A stretch of 64,000 nt of DNA. Origin: Sitta carolinensis (lineage: Eukaryota > Chordata > Aves > Passeriformes > Sittidae). Made by a program: the position numbers and the translations under genes. The stretch is from contig JAVUNC010000004.1 in assembly GCA_032173965.1 (NCBI GenBank), positions 28,281,501 through 28,345,500 on the forward strand. Reading direction: 5' to 3'. Below are positions 11,959-25,572 of this stretch, piece after piece; positions within the stretch are counted from its first letter, which is position 1, and every line of letters starts with the position of its first letter. A model generated the notes under the pieces. The model ran no database searches. It saw only the letters and a program-made list of their open reading frames with translations, and was not told the origin of the DNA.

Positions 11959-14900
11959 TTCAGTAGCTATCACTTGCAAAATTATTTTCAATTGAGATTA
12001 TATGGCTTGGATTCATTTTACTTACTTTAAGCATCACAAAATTTGCCAAAGTCACCCTAAGCTTCCTTTAAAATCAAGGGAGAGTACTGCTCAGGACAGT
12101 AACTCATATCATCTCAGACATCTAAAATAAGGGCATAGATTACCTTGTGCAAGTTCTGCCACTGGCTATAAAGGCAACCTAATGAATAGCTCATGTTTCA
12201 ATGATTCATGTCATCTAAAGCAAAGAAGAGTGGGGTTTTTTGTGAGTCAATAAAACCTGTGAACACAGAGAAGTTCAGAGCTGAATGATAAAAAACCCAA
12301 AACAAAATAATAAAAAATAAATGGAGAATAATAATAATAAAAAATCAGATTGAGAGCTGGAATTATTAGAACAGATATTTGAGAACAGATTGTTAATAGG
12401 AACTGCATGTACACAACTCAAAGTGAATACGAAGCGAAACTAGGCTGACATCTCTTTTTAATCTTGCTCACAGGAATAAACAAAAAATCCTAACTATTGT
12501 AGCACATTTAATTCTGAATAAGCACAAGGCTACGGTCCTACAAGGAACAAAATTGAAACAAGTAGATGTACATCTGCATGGGAAATGCAGCTAGCTATAT
12601 GAAAAAATGAAGAGGTGTAAACCATATTTCAATGCATAAATCAGCTTTTAACTAACAACCTGTTATCTCTCAACTTAAAAATGGCTGCTGTGACACTGGT
12701 ACTCCGATGAGTAATCTGATTTAGTATAGTAATTAACATTTCATTTAAAACTTGAAACTGAGATGCTTACATAAGTTTTATAAACATTGGCAGGAAACAA
12801 AGTCTGATTTCTGCCTTCACAGACAGTCTAGGATGCCATATGGCAGAAAATCTTTTGAAAGTGTCCATTTTCTCATTTTTTTGCCTACTTTATTGTTACA
12901 CCTTCAATCTCCCATTCCATGTTCATATCCATGAAATTTTAGAAAAACACTAAATAATTCTGAAGGCATATGAAGTGTATCTTAAAATTTTCCCATCCTA
13001 GCTAGAGACACTTAGAAATGTTTATGACCAAGGGAGCTTTCAGAAGATATACCTACTTTACCCATAAGGCATGAGCAATGGTACACATATTATAATGATA
13101 GAAAATAAGCTGGATTCTTGTCTGTTATTGTGGGTTCATTCACCTTATTCCAGGGTAAGACTTTTACATCTTGTAAATTATAAATCCTGTTTATACTTTA
13201 TAGATACTTCATATTATATGGTTTGTTTACTTATCTGAATGGCATCTGCCTTAGTCTGCTTATCTTTTTTTTTTTTTATTAGAATTAGTGATGTGTGTCT
13301 TCAATGCAACACTCAAGATCCTCTGACTCATATATCACAAATGTCATACTGGCCTAAAATATACCAAGAGACTGAGTTTATTTAAAATTTTGAAAGGGTC
13401 TTTTATCAAATATGTTAAAGAAAACAGAAAAAAAGGCACAGCCTAGATATTAACTTGTATAAAGATATAAAGAAAATGTCTAAAATTTTCAGCCAGGAAA
13501 CAAGTATTTTAGTAAATTTATACACAGATACTCAGAATTAATTTGTAATTAAATTACTTCTTTTTCTGAGTCTGTAGTGCTAAAGCACAGTGTGGATTTA
13601 AAGTGGGTGTTTATAGTTAATAAAAGTTCAGCTGCTAATATTTCAACATTTTCTCCTAATAGAAAGAAAATTACACCTATCAGACAAATAAAAATTCAGA
13701 TCATGTAGAGTGGCCCCAAAAAGCCATTCAGATTTCTCACCTGTTTCCATCAAGTTATTCCAGAGTACCCCATGTTTTCACAAAGGAAAATTTCACCTTT
13801 AAGCAGCTGTGTGAATTGCACTTGCAAGAAGGTAATTGCACTTTAAGAAGGTAAACAGGAATCACTCCTTGTAGTGTGTCATACTTCATATGTAAATACC
13901 TCTGTAATGATTAATATACTTATGGGTGGTTTTTGTCGGGAACAAATTCTCACAAGTTAAAAAATAAAGTGAAACATGCATGGTTTTGCAATGAAATATA
14001 TTCCTAATAGGTATAAAAACATAAGTCCTCTTTAAATCATGTAATACTTTTATTCTCTTTTGAATAACTAATAAAACTACACACCAAAGTAATCAACAAG
14101 AAGATATTTTTTTTTCTTATATTTTATCACATAATTTTTCTACATAAACTTTTGTCTGTTTCCATTTCATCTCAAAAAAGCCCAAAAGAGTCAGTGCCCA
14201 TCATCTTCCCATTTCAGACTAGGGTCTGGCTTTTATGACTGCGCTTATAAACAGTAATCAAAAACAACAAAATGCAGGCTTCAGAAAGGTCCTACACCTG
14301 TCCACACCGTTTAATTTGTGTCACCTACCCAAACATTGTCAAGGAATCATTCAAGGAATAGGCCAGGTAGAGAAAACGGTCTTCATAGGCATAAATAATG
14401 CTTTTCTCCTTGTCCTGTGGTGCACAATTGGTCACACTCTTGTTCTTGGATTGCAGACGTGGTGGTCAGAGAAGTTCTAAGTTCTGTCTTCTGCCACATA
14501 TTCTTTTCATTCATGACATTGGCTCCTGGTTCTCATCTCTTTGTTTCATACTTGGATGTAGCTCATCAGTCTTTCCTGTCCCAAACATCTATTCTTTGGT
14601 TGAGCAGAAGCTCTGCTTATGTGAAAGAGAACACCTGTCAAATTTTTTTCAGTTCTCAAATAATCCTTCAAGTCCTAAAATCTACACACTTTCAGTATCA
14701 CTCTCCTATTTCTGTATTCTTTACTTGCTCAAGTCATAGGTAATAATCTGTAGTTAAAGGCTGCTAGAAGAGAAAAAATAGATAAAAGAATAGGGAAACT
14801 AGAGAGAAAGGTCAATTGCAATTTTTTTATACTCTTACATACTTTTTCTCTATATATATATTCATATCATTTTCTCTGCAGCAGTCTCAGCAATTCTTTG

Positions 14901-15549
14901 ATCAGATCAATATGTTGGCTTTCAGAATACTCAAGCTTTCTCCACTGATTAAGGGGAAACACTTCATGCACACTTAGGAGGTCTAGCTTATTGCAGCATC
15001 TGACTTAATTCCTGAAGTCAATGCTTGAGAGCGCATATTTCTTTCTCAGTATAAAATAAGCTTATTAAATGATTCACGTTCCCTGAAAACTTGCTGTGAG
15101 CAGTGCATAAAAGAGTTGATCTTTTCTCTCTTTTCTAAACCTACCTTCTCAATGATCCTGAGAAAATACAACTCTCTGTTAATTAAGATTGAAAATTCTA
15201 ACTATCAAGGGAATGTCTATATGAATCTTTATCAAAGCAGTCTTCTCAAGTGTGGATAAAAACCTTACTTGATTCCCTAGCTATACTCTTAGTAATAGTC
15301 ATAATTCTGTAGTTAGTTTTGTGTACACAGTTTTTTAAGTAACTTTAAAGACAAAGCTAAATAAGTTAACTATTCAGTATTTTTAAATGGGTGGTATAGG
15401 AAACTAGAATAATTGAAAGTGTTTCCCTTCTCTACCTTATATTAAATGAAGCAAAATATTCTAAACAAATGGAAGCTGTAAAAGATGCCGACATACAGGC
15501 TCTTGTCTCGTTAAAAAAAATGCCTCCAACTGAAACTGAAAATAATATC

Positions 15550-15575
15550 TATAGCCCATTTGTAAATGGGCTATA
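15550..15575. repeat. Perfect 12-bp hairpin with 2-nt centre
   Basis: TATAGCCCATTT at 15550-15561, then GT, then the exact reverse complement AAATGGGCTATA at 15564-15575. No mobile element is recognisable around it. It does not look like a terminator or miRNA precursor; the stem is too short for the latter. Confidence 0.8.
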
Positions 15576-18500
15576 AAGGAAATTCCTTTTTACAGTCCTT
15601 ATATATCTCATATTGTTGTATCACTTCTAAATTTCTACCTCTGCAGACTCCTTTCTGAATCATTATGTTTCTTCAAATGAGCAATTAAAAGCTGTTGTTT
15701 TTTAAAGGCATCAGTTTGTATGACAAGCCATTTTTTTAACTGGTGTGTTTAACTATTGACCAGAAAAATTAAATACCTGACCTTATTCATTCCTTTGCCT
15801 CAGACAGGTAGACCTTTAAGTGACTTCCCAAAATTTCTAGGTAGAATGAGGCTTAAGGGAATAGAAATTAAGCATCCATGGTAATTTTACATCAATGCAG
15901 TAATGGAGTCAATGCACACCCAAGAGAGTTTGTTTCATAGTAAGGTAGTGCCAAGTGGCAACAATCATGTTCAGTGAAGTGTAGTGTCAACATACTCCAA
16001 ACAATACAGTCCTTCCTTAAACAGGAGTACTCCAGTCCAATAACAAGATGCAATTCTACACAGATCGATGTCTCATTCTGAGATTTTTTGGCCCTGAAAG
16101 AGTTACCATAAGAGTGTCCAGCCATCATCTGGTAGTACATCATCTACAGATGGTGTGGATAAGTACTGCAAATAGGAAAGTTCAGCCCCAGTTTTAATTG
16201 TTTCTACAGCATTTTGTTACTCACTCACTACTGATAATGAAAGAAGATAAATTAAATAGAATTAAAGGAAACCCCCAGAAATTAAAAGTCAGTTAAAATA
16301 GGGCTAAAGCCTGCTATTAGCTCTGCTTAATACTTGCACTGTGTCAGAAACATGTCTATTACCCAAAGCTCCATTGTGAATATGGAGTTAACATGATTTA
16401 TACTAAGCTAATGATATGGCATACTGCCAAAGTTCTTTTTCATTTTCTGGCCTTTTGAGGGCAAGGAAAGAAAAAACAAGGAAAACCTAAAAACCCCAAA
16501 CAAATAAACACTAAAACTACGACACCTCCCTGCCAAGAAAAAAAAAAAATTAAACCCCTTATAGAAACAACAACAACAAAAAACCTAAACAATCAATCAA
16601 GTAAATAAAACAAACAGAAAAAGGAGGTGAAAAGCTCCCATCCATAGTATTAGACAAATCAACCTGCTGTATAGAAAAAGTATTATTTCCTTGGTAGTGA
16701 CTGTAGATGTTAATTCCAAATAGTGGTAAAGATCTGCCTTTTTCAAACTACTTAGCCCGAAGGTAGCATAAGAATTGAGGTAACAAACTAGATAGAAATA
16801 TTTAATTTTTCAAGTCAGTTTCATGAGGGTGTTAGTGGACTGATAATATCAGAGAAAAGTATTTTTATGGTAATAATTATTTTGGCAGTGACAATGTCAG
16901 AATTGAGGTCAAGCTCCAAAGGCATGTAAACATATGCAGATATAATTCTGAGTAATTGTGTTTCTGTAAGTGTAATTTTTTATTCTTTTTTTGATATGGA
17001 GAATTGGACTTCAGTACATAGACCTAAGATACTGCATATATCTCTGCCATTCTGTTAAGGTCAGGTTGTATAATGCCAACAGAGCTGTGTCAGTATGATC
17101 AGTTCAAGGCATCCCAAAGGGTCCATGTACTGGGTGGGCTAAAATCATGAATAGCATCTGAAAGTTCTTATTTATATTTTATGCCTTGTGATTTCTGAAC
17201 TTGTAAGTTAATCTGTTTCATGGGATTTTTCTTTCCCTTGACTTCAGGTATGAGTTTTAAGACCCCATTTGCTGCTCTCTCTTAAGGCAGAGATAAAGAG
17301 TCTTTGATAAGATTTCTGATAAAAATCAGAGGTTTGTTCTACTACAGATGAATATGCCTTTTATGTTTTGGGCTTTTTCCATCCTCTAAGTCTCCATTAA
17401 AGTGGGAAGGAGACAGAGAAAGAACTTTTCCTCACTCAAAATATGTAATACAGCTCTGTGTCCTGCAGTGTTAGAATGGCACTAGATGCATGCACAAATA
17501 TTTTAATTACCTGCAGTGACATTGTTATGATTGGTTTTTCTTTTTTTGTTTAAACAAATACTCTCTACAATCATGGAGACATGTAATCAGCCCTAGGCAG
17601 CATTATTCTGTAAATCTGTTAATACAGGTTGGGAAGTGGTCTTCTAGAAAAGATGTTTGATCTCATTGCTTGAATGATTTTTTCATATAATCTGTGGTTC
17701 AATGCTTATGCTGTTATTTAATGACTATTATTTTGTGGATTTTTTTTTTCTAAATATAAGATGTTCCATTTAGGTCACCAGTTACTTTAATTAATAGCAG
17801 GGTTAGCTATATGCTGGTTTTTGTAACACAATGCTAGTAAAATCTTATGGCCTCATGCTGTCTTCAGTTACTTAGTAGTCAAGTATTTTGAACTGAGATA
17901 GATTTCAAGAACACCTATAGGAAAATAGTATTTTCTCCAGAAAATCCTGTCTATGGTCCTGTTATAGGGGATCATAACTAGAATGTGAACTGATATCAAA
18001 GGTAAATACTTGGAAACTCATCTATATGTGTATGAATTGTGCCTCTTGATGAAACATATTTTTTCCCTATATTGGCACCAAAATCCCACCTCCAATAAAT
18101 CAGAAGAACTAAAAGAGATTGGCCTCCCAAGGGGAAGAAACTGTGGGACAGTCATCAGGATGACTAGATATTCAGGGATTGGCAAGCAGGCAGGCTGCTG
18201 CATCTGCACACACAAGACTTCTCCTGTTTGTGAGAGAAACATTTATCAAAAATATAGCAAGCTTATCCTCTCTCATTTTAACCTCAAGGGAACAGAATAT
18301 GTTCATAAAGATTAAAGGGAATGTCTCGTTTTGCCATTAGGTATCCTAGATTGTTCATTGCAGAAGCATGGAATGAATGTTTTTAATGCTCATTTAGCTT
18401 TGAAAATTGCATCACTATCTAGGCAATGAAAAATAATGGTCTCCATTCACAGTCAACAATGCACAAAGAAAAGTTAATTTCTGCAAAATGAATGTCATTT

Positions 18501-20013
18501 AACTTTGCCAAATTGAACTTATACCTGTTTCTTGGATGAACAGTTCCACTACTGGAAGACATGGCCGGTGATTTTATACTGCATCATCTATTTTACATTT
18601 GTGGTTGTACCTATAAATAATTTTCAGAAGTTAAAATTATACATACCCAAAACTCTGGTAAAGCTAAGTCATAGAGACAGCACATCAGTATGGCAAGACA
18701 TTCAAATATGGGACTACTTCTACTTAGAAATTATATTCAACAGCAAAGCTCAGAGGATTTTTAAATGTTTATGTATAAACTGTTTTTAATTTTATTTGAC
18801 AAGATACTAGATGTAATTTTCTGACCATATGTGTTCATTCTTTAAATGTACGTGAAGAATGCATTTAAGAATTTTTCTTTCAAAGTTGGGAAAATGGGTA
18901 GGCAAGTAAATGTGTAGGAATTTGGTAATTATTGTTTCTTGTAGGCACTTTTAAGAATATTTTCTTCTGTTCATAATTTTATTATTCTTTAAATTCTCTA
19001 ACAGCATATTTAATCATGAGCTTTTTAATACATGGTTTTACAGAGTCTCTGTCAAGAGAGCTACATGCACATTTTCAATGGCATTTTTCCCTATAGATAT
19101 ATTTTTTATTGATACCACCAGCTGCTGTATCCAAATTTTTACTTGTCACTTAGTATTAATCTGCACTGTCAGTGGTTTTAGAATGTTTAAAGTCTTTCCT
19201 AGCTATACCTGGTCATGAAATGAGATTGTTTAACTTACACCTTTTTTTTTTTTTCTTTTTTATATTTTTTACTTTTATTTAGTGCTTCATGGAAATAAAG
19301 TTAGACATTCCACTAAATAATCTTAAACAAAGTTATGCTACCTCACAGCTGCTAGACAATTACCACAGGCTGTCTGACAAGCTAGAAATGTTTAAATTAC
19401 CAAAATACCATTTAGTTTCTTCTCAGTATTTGTACATCTTGGTGGTACAGAACATTAGAGCTTAGTATGTATATTGTTGTCTTAATCTTTCATGTTGAAA
19501 TAGTTCCATTTAGTAGAAGTATATAAATGGATAGAATTTTTTTCATTCAGATCCAATCTATAATATATTGAAGTTTGGACTACAGGAGAAAATGATTCTG
19601 TAGTTGGTGGCTAGGATTTTCCCAGGAATGTAAGAAAAATGAAGTCAAGATACTATTCAAGTGAGGTTTCTTTGTTCTCAGTTTAATCGTTTGGACCCAT
19701 GTTGAATTGATCTGTTGCAGAAAGAGCTAAAAGTGAAAGAAGGCACGATATAAAAATTCCATAAACAGAACATAAATGTAGTGCATCATTATTAAAATGC
19801 CCAAGGATTTGCTTATTAAAATATACTTCCAGATTTTATTTAAAGGCTTCCGTTCCTCTCTTATCCTGTCTTGTGTGTAATTCCCAATATTTTATACCTT
19901 TGTTGAATACTAAAACTTGTTTATTCCTATTAATGTGCTTAAATGACCTGTTTTACTTTATTGATTTTACTACTTTTGTCTCTTCTACTAAATTCTCATC
20001 TATTTTTAATATG

Positions 20014-21445
20014 TATAGAACCATAGAAATGTTGCTGTTGGAAAAGTCCTGTAAGATCATTGAGTGCAACATTAACATAACATCACCATGTTCACCACTA
20101 AACTATGTCTCTAAGTGCCCATCACTGAACTATGTATCTAAGTGCCACATCTACACATCTTTAAATAACTCCAGGGATGGGGACTCCACCACTTCCCTGG
20201 GCAGAATGTTCCAGTGCTTCAGAACCCTTTCATTCAATTTTTTTTCCTAATATCTAACCTAAACCTGCCATGGCATTACTTGAGGCCATCTCCTTCTGTC
20301 TTTTAACTTGTTACTTAAGAAATGAAAGTGACTCCCACCTGGCTACAGCCTCCTTTCAGGGAGATGTAAAGAGTGATAAGGTCCCCCTGAGCCTCCTTTT
20401 CTCCAGCCCCAGCTCCCTCATAATTCCCCTCACCCACTCCTCATAAGCAGTGTCCTCCAGACCCTTTGCTAGCTCCATTGCCGTTCTCTGGACTTGCTCC
20501 AGCACCTCAGTGTTCTTCCTGCAGTGAGAGGCCCAGAACTGGACACAGCACTCAAGGGGCAGTCTCACCAGTGCCGAGTACAGAAGGACAGGCTTTTCCC
20601 TGCTCCTGCTGGCCACACTGTCGGTGATACTGGCCAGGATGCCTTTGGCCTTCTTGGCTGCCTGGGCACACTCTGGCTTATGCTCAGCCACTGTTGTCCA
20701 GCACACCAAGGTCCTTTTCCACCAGTCAGCTTTTCAGCCACTCTGCCCCCAGCAGTAGCGCTGCATGGGATTGCTGTGACCTAGGTACAGGACTTGGCAC
20801 TTTGTCTTATTGAACTTCAAACCGTTTTAATCTGCCCATCAGTCCAGATTGTCCAGATCCCTCTGCAGAACCTTCCTACTCTGCAGCTTCCAACAGTCAC
20901 ACCCAACTTGGTATTATCTGCAAACTGGCTGAAGGTGCACTCGATTCCCTCAACCAGATCATAAATAAAGACATGAAACAGGACTGGCCCCAGTGCTGAG
21001 CCCTGGGGAGCCCCACTAGTGGCTGGCTGCTGGCTGGATGTGAATCCATTCCCCACCACTCTCTGGGCCCAGCCACCCAGACAGTTCTTTACCCAGTGAA
21101 GAATGCCCCTGTCCCAGCCATGGGATGTCAGCTTCCCCAGGAGAATGTCGGGGTGACAGTGCAAAAGGCTTTACTGAAGTCTAGATAGACAACATCCCCA
21201 GTCTTTCCCTCATCCACTAAGCAGGTCAGCTTGTCAGAGAAGGTAACCAGATCAGCCAAGCAGAACCCATCTTTCATGAACCCATTCTGGTTCAGCCTGA
21301 TCCCCTTGTCCAGCACACACCCCATGTTGGCACTCAAAAGGATCGGCTCAGTCAAGACCTTGCCTGACATGGAGGTCAAGCTGACAGCCCTATAGTTCTC
21401 TGGATACTCCTTCTGACGCCTCTTGCAGATGTGACTGTTTGTGTA
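20014..21445 (-). mobile_element. CR1 LINE, about 1.4 kb, sense on minus strand
   Basis: A CR1 copy read antisense on +: the 3' end is at the left (TATAGAACCATAGAAATG) and the RT domain at the right. Minus-strand open pieces at 20356-20709, 20817-21164 and 21128-21379 carry ORF2 features: [13 protein letters not shown], then [11 protein letters not shown] for the palm catalytic block, and VYLDFSKAF. The expected second Asp of FADDT is Asn here, and the pieces lie in different frames, so the reverse transcriptase is dead. It is better preserved than the other CR1 copies in the window and so probably younger. The 5' part of ORF2 is missing. Confidence 0.93.
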
Positions 21446-23525
21446 AATTTTGGGGAAAAAATTATTCTATGTCCAATTCATTTCTTGCTCCAAGCACTGG
21501 AACCAGTATATTGTCTCAGCACATGCAATGAATGATGACTTTGAGCACCTTTTGAAAATGGTTCATTGCAATGCAAATGTCCCTTTGCAATAAACTTAAT
21601 GTAACTGCAGAACACAGATTTTTAAATCATAAAGATTTTATTAATAGCCACAGTTCACATCAAGATTGGTCCAGATTATGCTGACCACATCTGTGCTTTG
21701 GAAAAGAGGCACTGTTTTGAAGTATTATCAAATAACTGAACATCCTTACACTAACCCCTAACTTTGTTCAGTTTTTGTTCAGTTTGGAAATTTTATTATG
21801 AATGTTTGCCACCAGAGTGCAGTTAGTTTAGTTTCCAATAAAACACCATTTAGATGTTTTGGAATTAGAGACAGAAAACCCATTTAGTACATAAAAATAT
21901 TCTATAAAAGCAACAGCACTGAGAAAACAACACAGAGCAGAGACAGGAAAATAACTAAAGGGGGGAAAAAGCAGTTTTCTTTCCAGAATCTTGTAAAATA
22001 CTCTTTGTTGGGTATTGTTTTGTTGTGTATGCTATAATCTGGATATGGTGGGGAAGAAGGATCATATATAAGTTGCACGTTTTGATTGTCCAGTTCTCCA
22101 GGGTATGATTTGTAGGAGGAAAGCCATCTTGACTACAGATTATAATACATATACTATTGGAAGGCAAGAAATCTTTTGTTTTTTCTGGCTATCTCCTAGA
22201 CCTAGCTGTGGAGATAATTACAGTTACCCCAAATAAAGTATGGCAGTAATAGCAGAACCAGACTCAGGTGTAGAATACTTCACACTGAATAATTTTGCAA
22301 GCCTGAATGTATAGATTATTTTTTAAAATAATTTGAAAACATTTTCACTAAATTTATAGCTTCCCTGGTATACACATTCAGTCACTCTTAGTTAGGACTT
22401 TCAGGTACAGGAAATTAATTGTAGCTATTTTGTTTTATTGGTGGGTCACAAAAACTCTTGATCAATAGAAAACAAAAGTTCCATCCCTGCTTCTTATTTC
22501 CATATTTCATGTTCATGATATTGCTTTTAAAAAAATACATCATGATTTTTTAGGTAATAACATGCACAACTCTTCCTTTCCACTTTAGCTCGTAGGTATA
22601 ATTGTGTTTTCTGGAATATTGCACAATGTAGAATCACATTTTAACTTTATAGAGCTTCTACCTACAGGCAATATTTCCAGAAAATAAGGAATAGTTCACC
22701 GAAGCAGTATAGCTCCAGTCTGGGGGACTCTTGTTCTGAATAAATATTTCATAAACATACTGCAATGAACAGCACAAGAAATTGAAGAAAGAACAATAGC
22801 AATAAACCCCAAATTTGTATTGAAATAACTGTAACAGAAAATAGGTTGCAGGTAGGATATAGTGCCAAAGAGAGAGCAGAGTCCCATCAGGTGCCCGTCT
22901 TAGGAATGCAGGTGTCATGGAGCCAGGCACAATGGCGACTGTATCTGTCTTGCCTCAGGAAAATTCGAGACATTTTCTTAATCACAGTACTTTCTACACA
23001 TTAACTGTCCAAAGTTGTCATTCTCTACTGCATGTAAAAGCAAAACTGAAGGCACACTAAGGGAATCTGAAAATTTGGTCTGAATCCAAGTAGACTTTTT
23101 CTGAGACTTAGAAACCTTTCTGCTGTATGTATAATGGTGTGCTATATCTTGAGTTGATTATTTTGACCACATTCTGTGTTTAATTTTGGCATTGAGCTCA
23201 GTAATAAGGTGTATTTTATATACTCATCAATACAAGCAAGGGTTAATTCAGTACTCCTGCATGCAGTTTAATCTCACTGTGCATCAAAATTCAGATGATT
23301 TTTTAAAACCCTGAGAAGGCAACACAAGCAACCCTGATTAGGCATCTCTATCTTTCTCTGTCAACTGCACTCAAAATGAATGAAAATGTAAGACATCTGA
23401 ATTCTGACAAGGGGAACGGTAATGGTGTAACATCTTGTTGACTGTTTCCATTTCTTTCTTAGATGCTTGGGTCTGTTTTGATTCCTCCTCCCACAACTTT
23501 GATAAACAAGTAAAGCCTCTCATTT

Positions 23526-23553
23526 GGGGGGAGTGGGAGGGAAGAAGCGGGGG
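23526..23553 (+). other. Candidate G-quadruplex
   Basis: Four G runs (6, 3, 3 and 5 G) on the + strand, the transcribed sense of ADGRB3, separated by loops of 3, 1 and 7 nt. It fits the usual G3+N1-7 rule. It stands alone in AT-rich intron about 0.4 kb before the cryptic exon candidate. No repeat family is recognised. Confidence 0.6.
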
Positions 23554-23964
23554 ATGGTGGAGATGGGATGACCAGAATTAGGTAACAAGGGCTGAACAAA
23601 AGGTCTGCATGCCATAGTGATTCATGTGATTGCGTTATAACAGCTCATAATAACCAAGCTCTATCATTCTTTATAGGCCAAATTTTCTAGTTAGATATTT
23701 TTTAAAGCATCTCCTCATTGTGCAGTTGTTTTATTGAAATGACCATAATAACACTGAGATATTTCTCCTGAGTTATTAAAGTTAATTTAGAATTCAACAA
23801 TGTGAACAAGTAAATCAAACTCAGTCTAATTAGTATTACTTACTACTTAGATTGGATAGTGTCTATATGTCCCACTGAGGTACATATTTTTTTGTTCTGC
23901 CATGCCTGATGTAAACAATCTAAATAAAGCATGTGTGCATTATCCTGACAATTATATTTCACAG

Positions 23965-24101
23965 TGCCCCAGGACAACCTTTTACAATCCCTTAAGCAAA
24001 TCTTAATCCAGTTTATGTCCTCCGTGGAGAATATTCAAGATGAATTAGACATGCCTCCAGAATACAAAGACCTAGTTATGAACTCCTGTGAGGAAGGTTA
24101 A
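23965..24101 (+). other. Cryptic or alternative terminal exon candidate
   Basis: After a CTGAC branch-point-like sequence and TTATATTTCACAG, the sequence reads tg|CCC CAG and stays open for 44 codons to TAA. It encodes PQDNLLQSLKQILIQFMSSV, ENIQDELDMPPEYKDLVMNS, then CEEG. Exon B ends in g, so splicing would give Val and keep the frame, ending the receptor in the GAIN domain before any membrane helix. An AATAAA lies about 0.4 kb downstream (24508-24513). The peptide has protein-like composition (amphipathic, charged), but I do not recognise it. A frame of this length has roughly a one in ten chance of occurring at random, and the phase match one in three. It could equally be a fragment of a retrocopy. 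Confidence 0.3.
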
Positions 24102-24950
24102 AATCATGACCTCAGCATGAAGCTGAGACACAGGAGATCTCTGATTCTAACAGTTCTGTTTCATATTTTCTGTGTGACTCGGCTCAAGCCTGTCTAGAAG
24201 GTATTTAGTGTTCCAGCATATGCTTATTAGCTGCTGGGTTTAGGGAGAACCAAGAGTAGGCTGCTCTGTGAGAGAAGACAGGAGACAGCAGGCCATACAC
24301 ACTGGTCTCACTGGCAAAGGCGAGGTTGCACAGCATCAAAGGTCTGTGATGGTAGCCAGACCCAGCTAATACTCCACATAAGCAGACAAGTCCATAACAA
24401 TGAGGCAGATCTGAAATCAAGCCAAAAAGTCAAATCAAAGCATCACGGTCAGGGTCTGGTCCAGTGGTGCTCAGAAAGGCCCACAGTGATAAGGTAGGTC
24501 CAAGGTCAATAAATCTTGACTAGGAATCTGCAGGTCAAGGTTCAGAAAACCAAAATTCATAGCTGTGCACAGCCACAGCAGATTCAGCTTAAGTGCAGCT
24601 CCTGAGTGAAGGGGCTGTGGGCCCCCACTTCCCGCAGCCTTTTTCACTGTAGTTTGATCTAAGCTACAAAGTTGCATAAATTCGCAGATGATTTTGAGTA
24701 CCTGCAGCTTAAGCTGTAGAGGTAGGGGGGGTGGGGGTGTGTAAATGGGGATACACTGGTACTGACAGCTCGGGCATCATGTTGAATACAAAACTCAGAA
24801 TGGTAGATATCCACTAGAGAATTAGTCTGATGCTGACCAGGAAATGCTACACTTGTGACTAAATTCTGTGTCGTAAGTTACCAGAGTCAAGAATTTAGTA
24901 AAGCATGAATTTGAGACGTCTCACAGTTACCTGGGATGAATTAAACAAAC

Positions 24951-25572
24951 TGTCCTAGTTTAGGGCAAGTCTGGGAGAAAACCTCCAAAGGGGGACCCCT
25001 CCCGAGAGCAAACCTACACGGCCCCTGCCCACAGCCGGTTCGGGAATGATTCCTCAGAGAGAAGTGGAAAGAACCTGTTTATTTAACAGGCACAGCACTC
25101 CCCAGCACACAAAATGAACAATACCAGATGACAACACTCTTTCACCGCTCTGAAAAAGATGACAAATTCAGCCAGTCTCTCTTGGGGCGGTCGCTCTGCT
25201 GTCACTCCCTCCGGCGCTGGGGATGCTGCTGCAGGACACAAGGGCAAACTCTCGGTGTTCTCACATCCCAGGCATGGAGCAGGTTCCAGTGGTTACAAGA
25301 AAGGAAAAGGGGAAACAAACAAAAGCAAGAGCAAAGCAAAGCAGGAGCAAAAGCAGAAGCCAGAGCTAGAGCCAAACAAAAAAGAGACCAGCAAAAAACA
25401 ACAGCCACACTATGTACTGCCCCGTCTCTGTGTCCCGCCAGTCGAGGGGGAGCAGGCTGAGAACAGAACCAAAACAAAACATTCGCCCTTCAGAGACAGG
25501 CTCAAAGGCACAGAATGTAACATCCAACATAGCAGCACACACAAATGGGGATACAAACATCACCCTAGGACA
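24951..25572 (-). mobile_element. Solo LTR with 5-bp target duplication (CAAAC)
   Basis: A 622-bp element whose ends form an inverted repeat, TGTCCTAG at the left and CTAGGACA at the right, in the TG...CA form of retroviral LTRs. CAAAC is repeated directly at 24946-24950 and 25573-25577. A 5-bp duplication fits an ERV-L or ERV1-like integrase. The body is CpG-containing and differs in composition from the intron around it. On the minus strand an AATAAA lies near 25076-25081, about 130 bp before the left end, which suggests the LTR sense is minus. No internal viral region is present, so it arose by recombination between two LTRs. It resembles passerine LTRs, but I cannot name the family. The open frames inside it are not genes. 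Confidence 0.8.

Noticed and set aside
14235..14743. Three overlapping + strand frames of 81-113 codons
   Set aside because: They lie in three overlapping frames, with hydrophobic random-looking text, no splice context and no recognisable domain.
20494..20784. + strand frame of 96 codons
   Set aside because: It is the antisense shadow of CR1 ORF2, which runs on the minus strand here.
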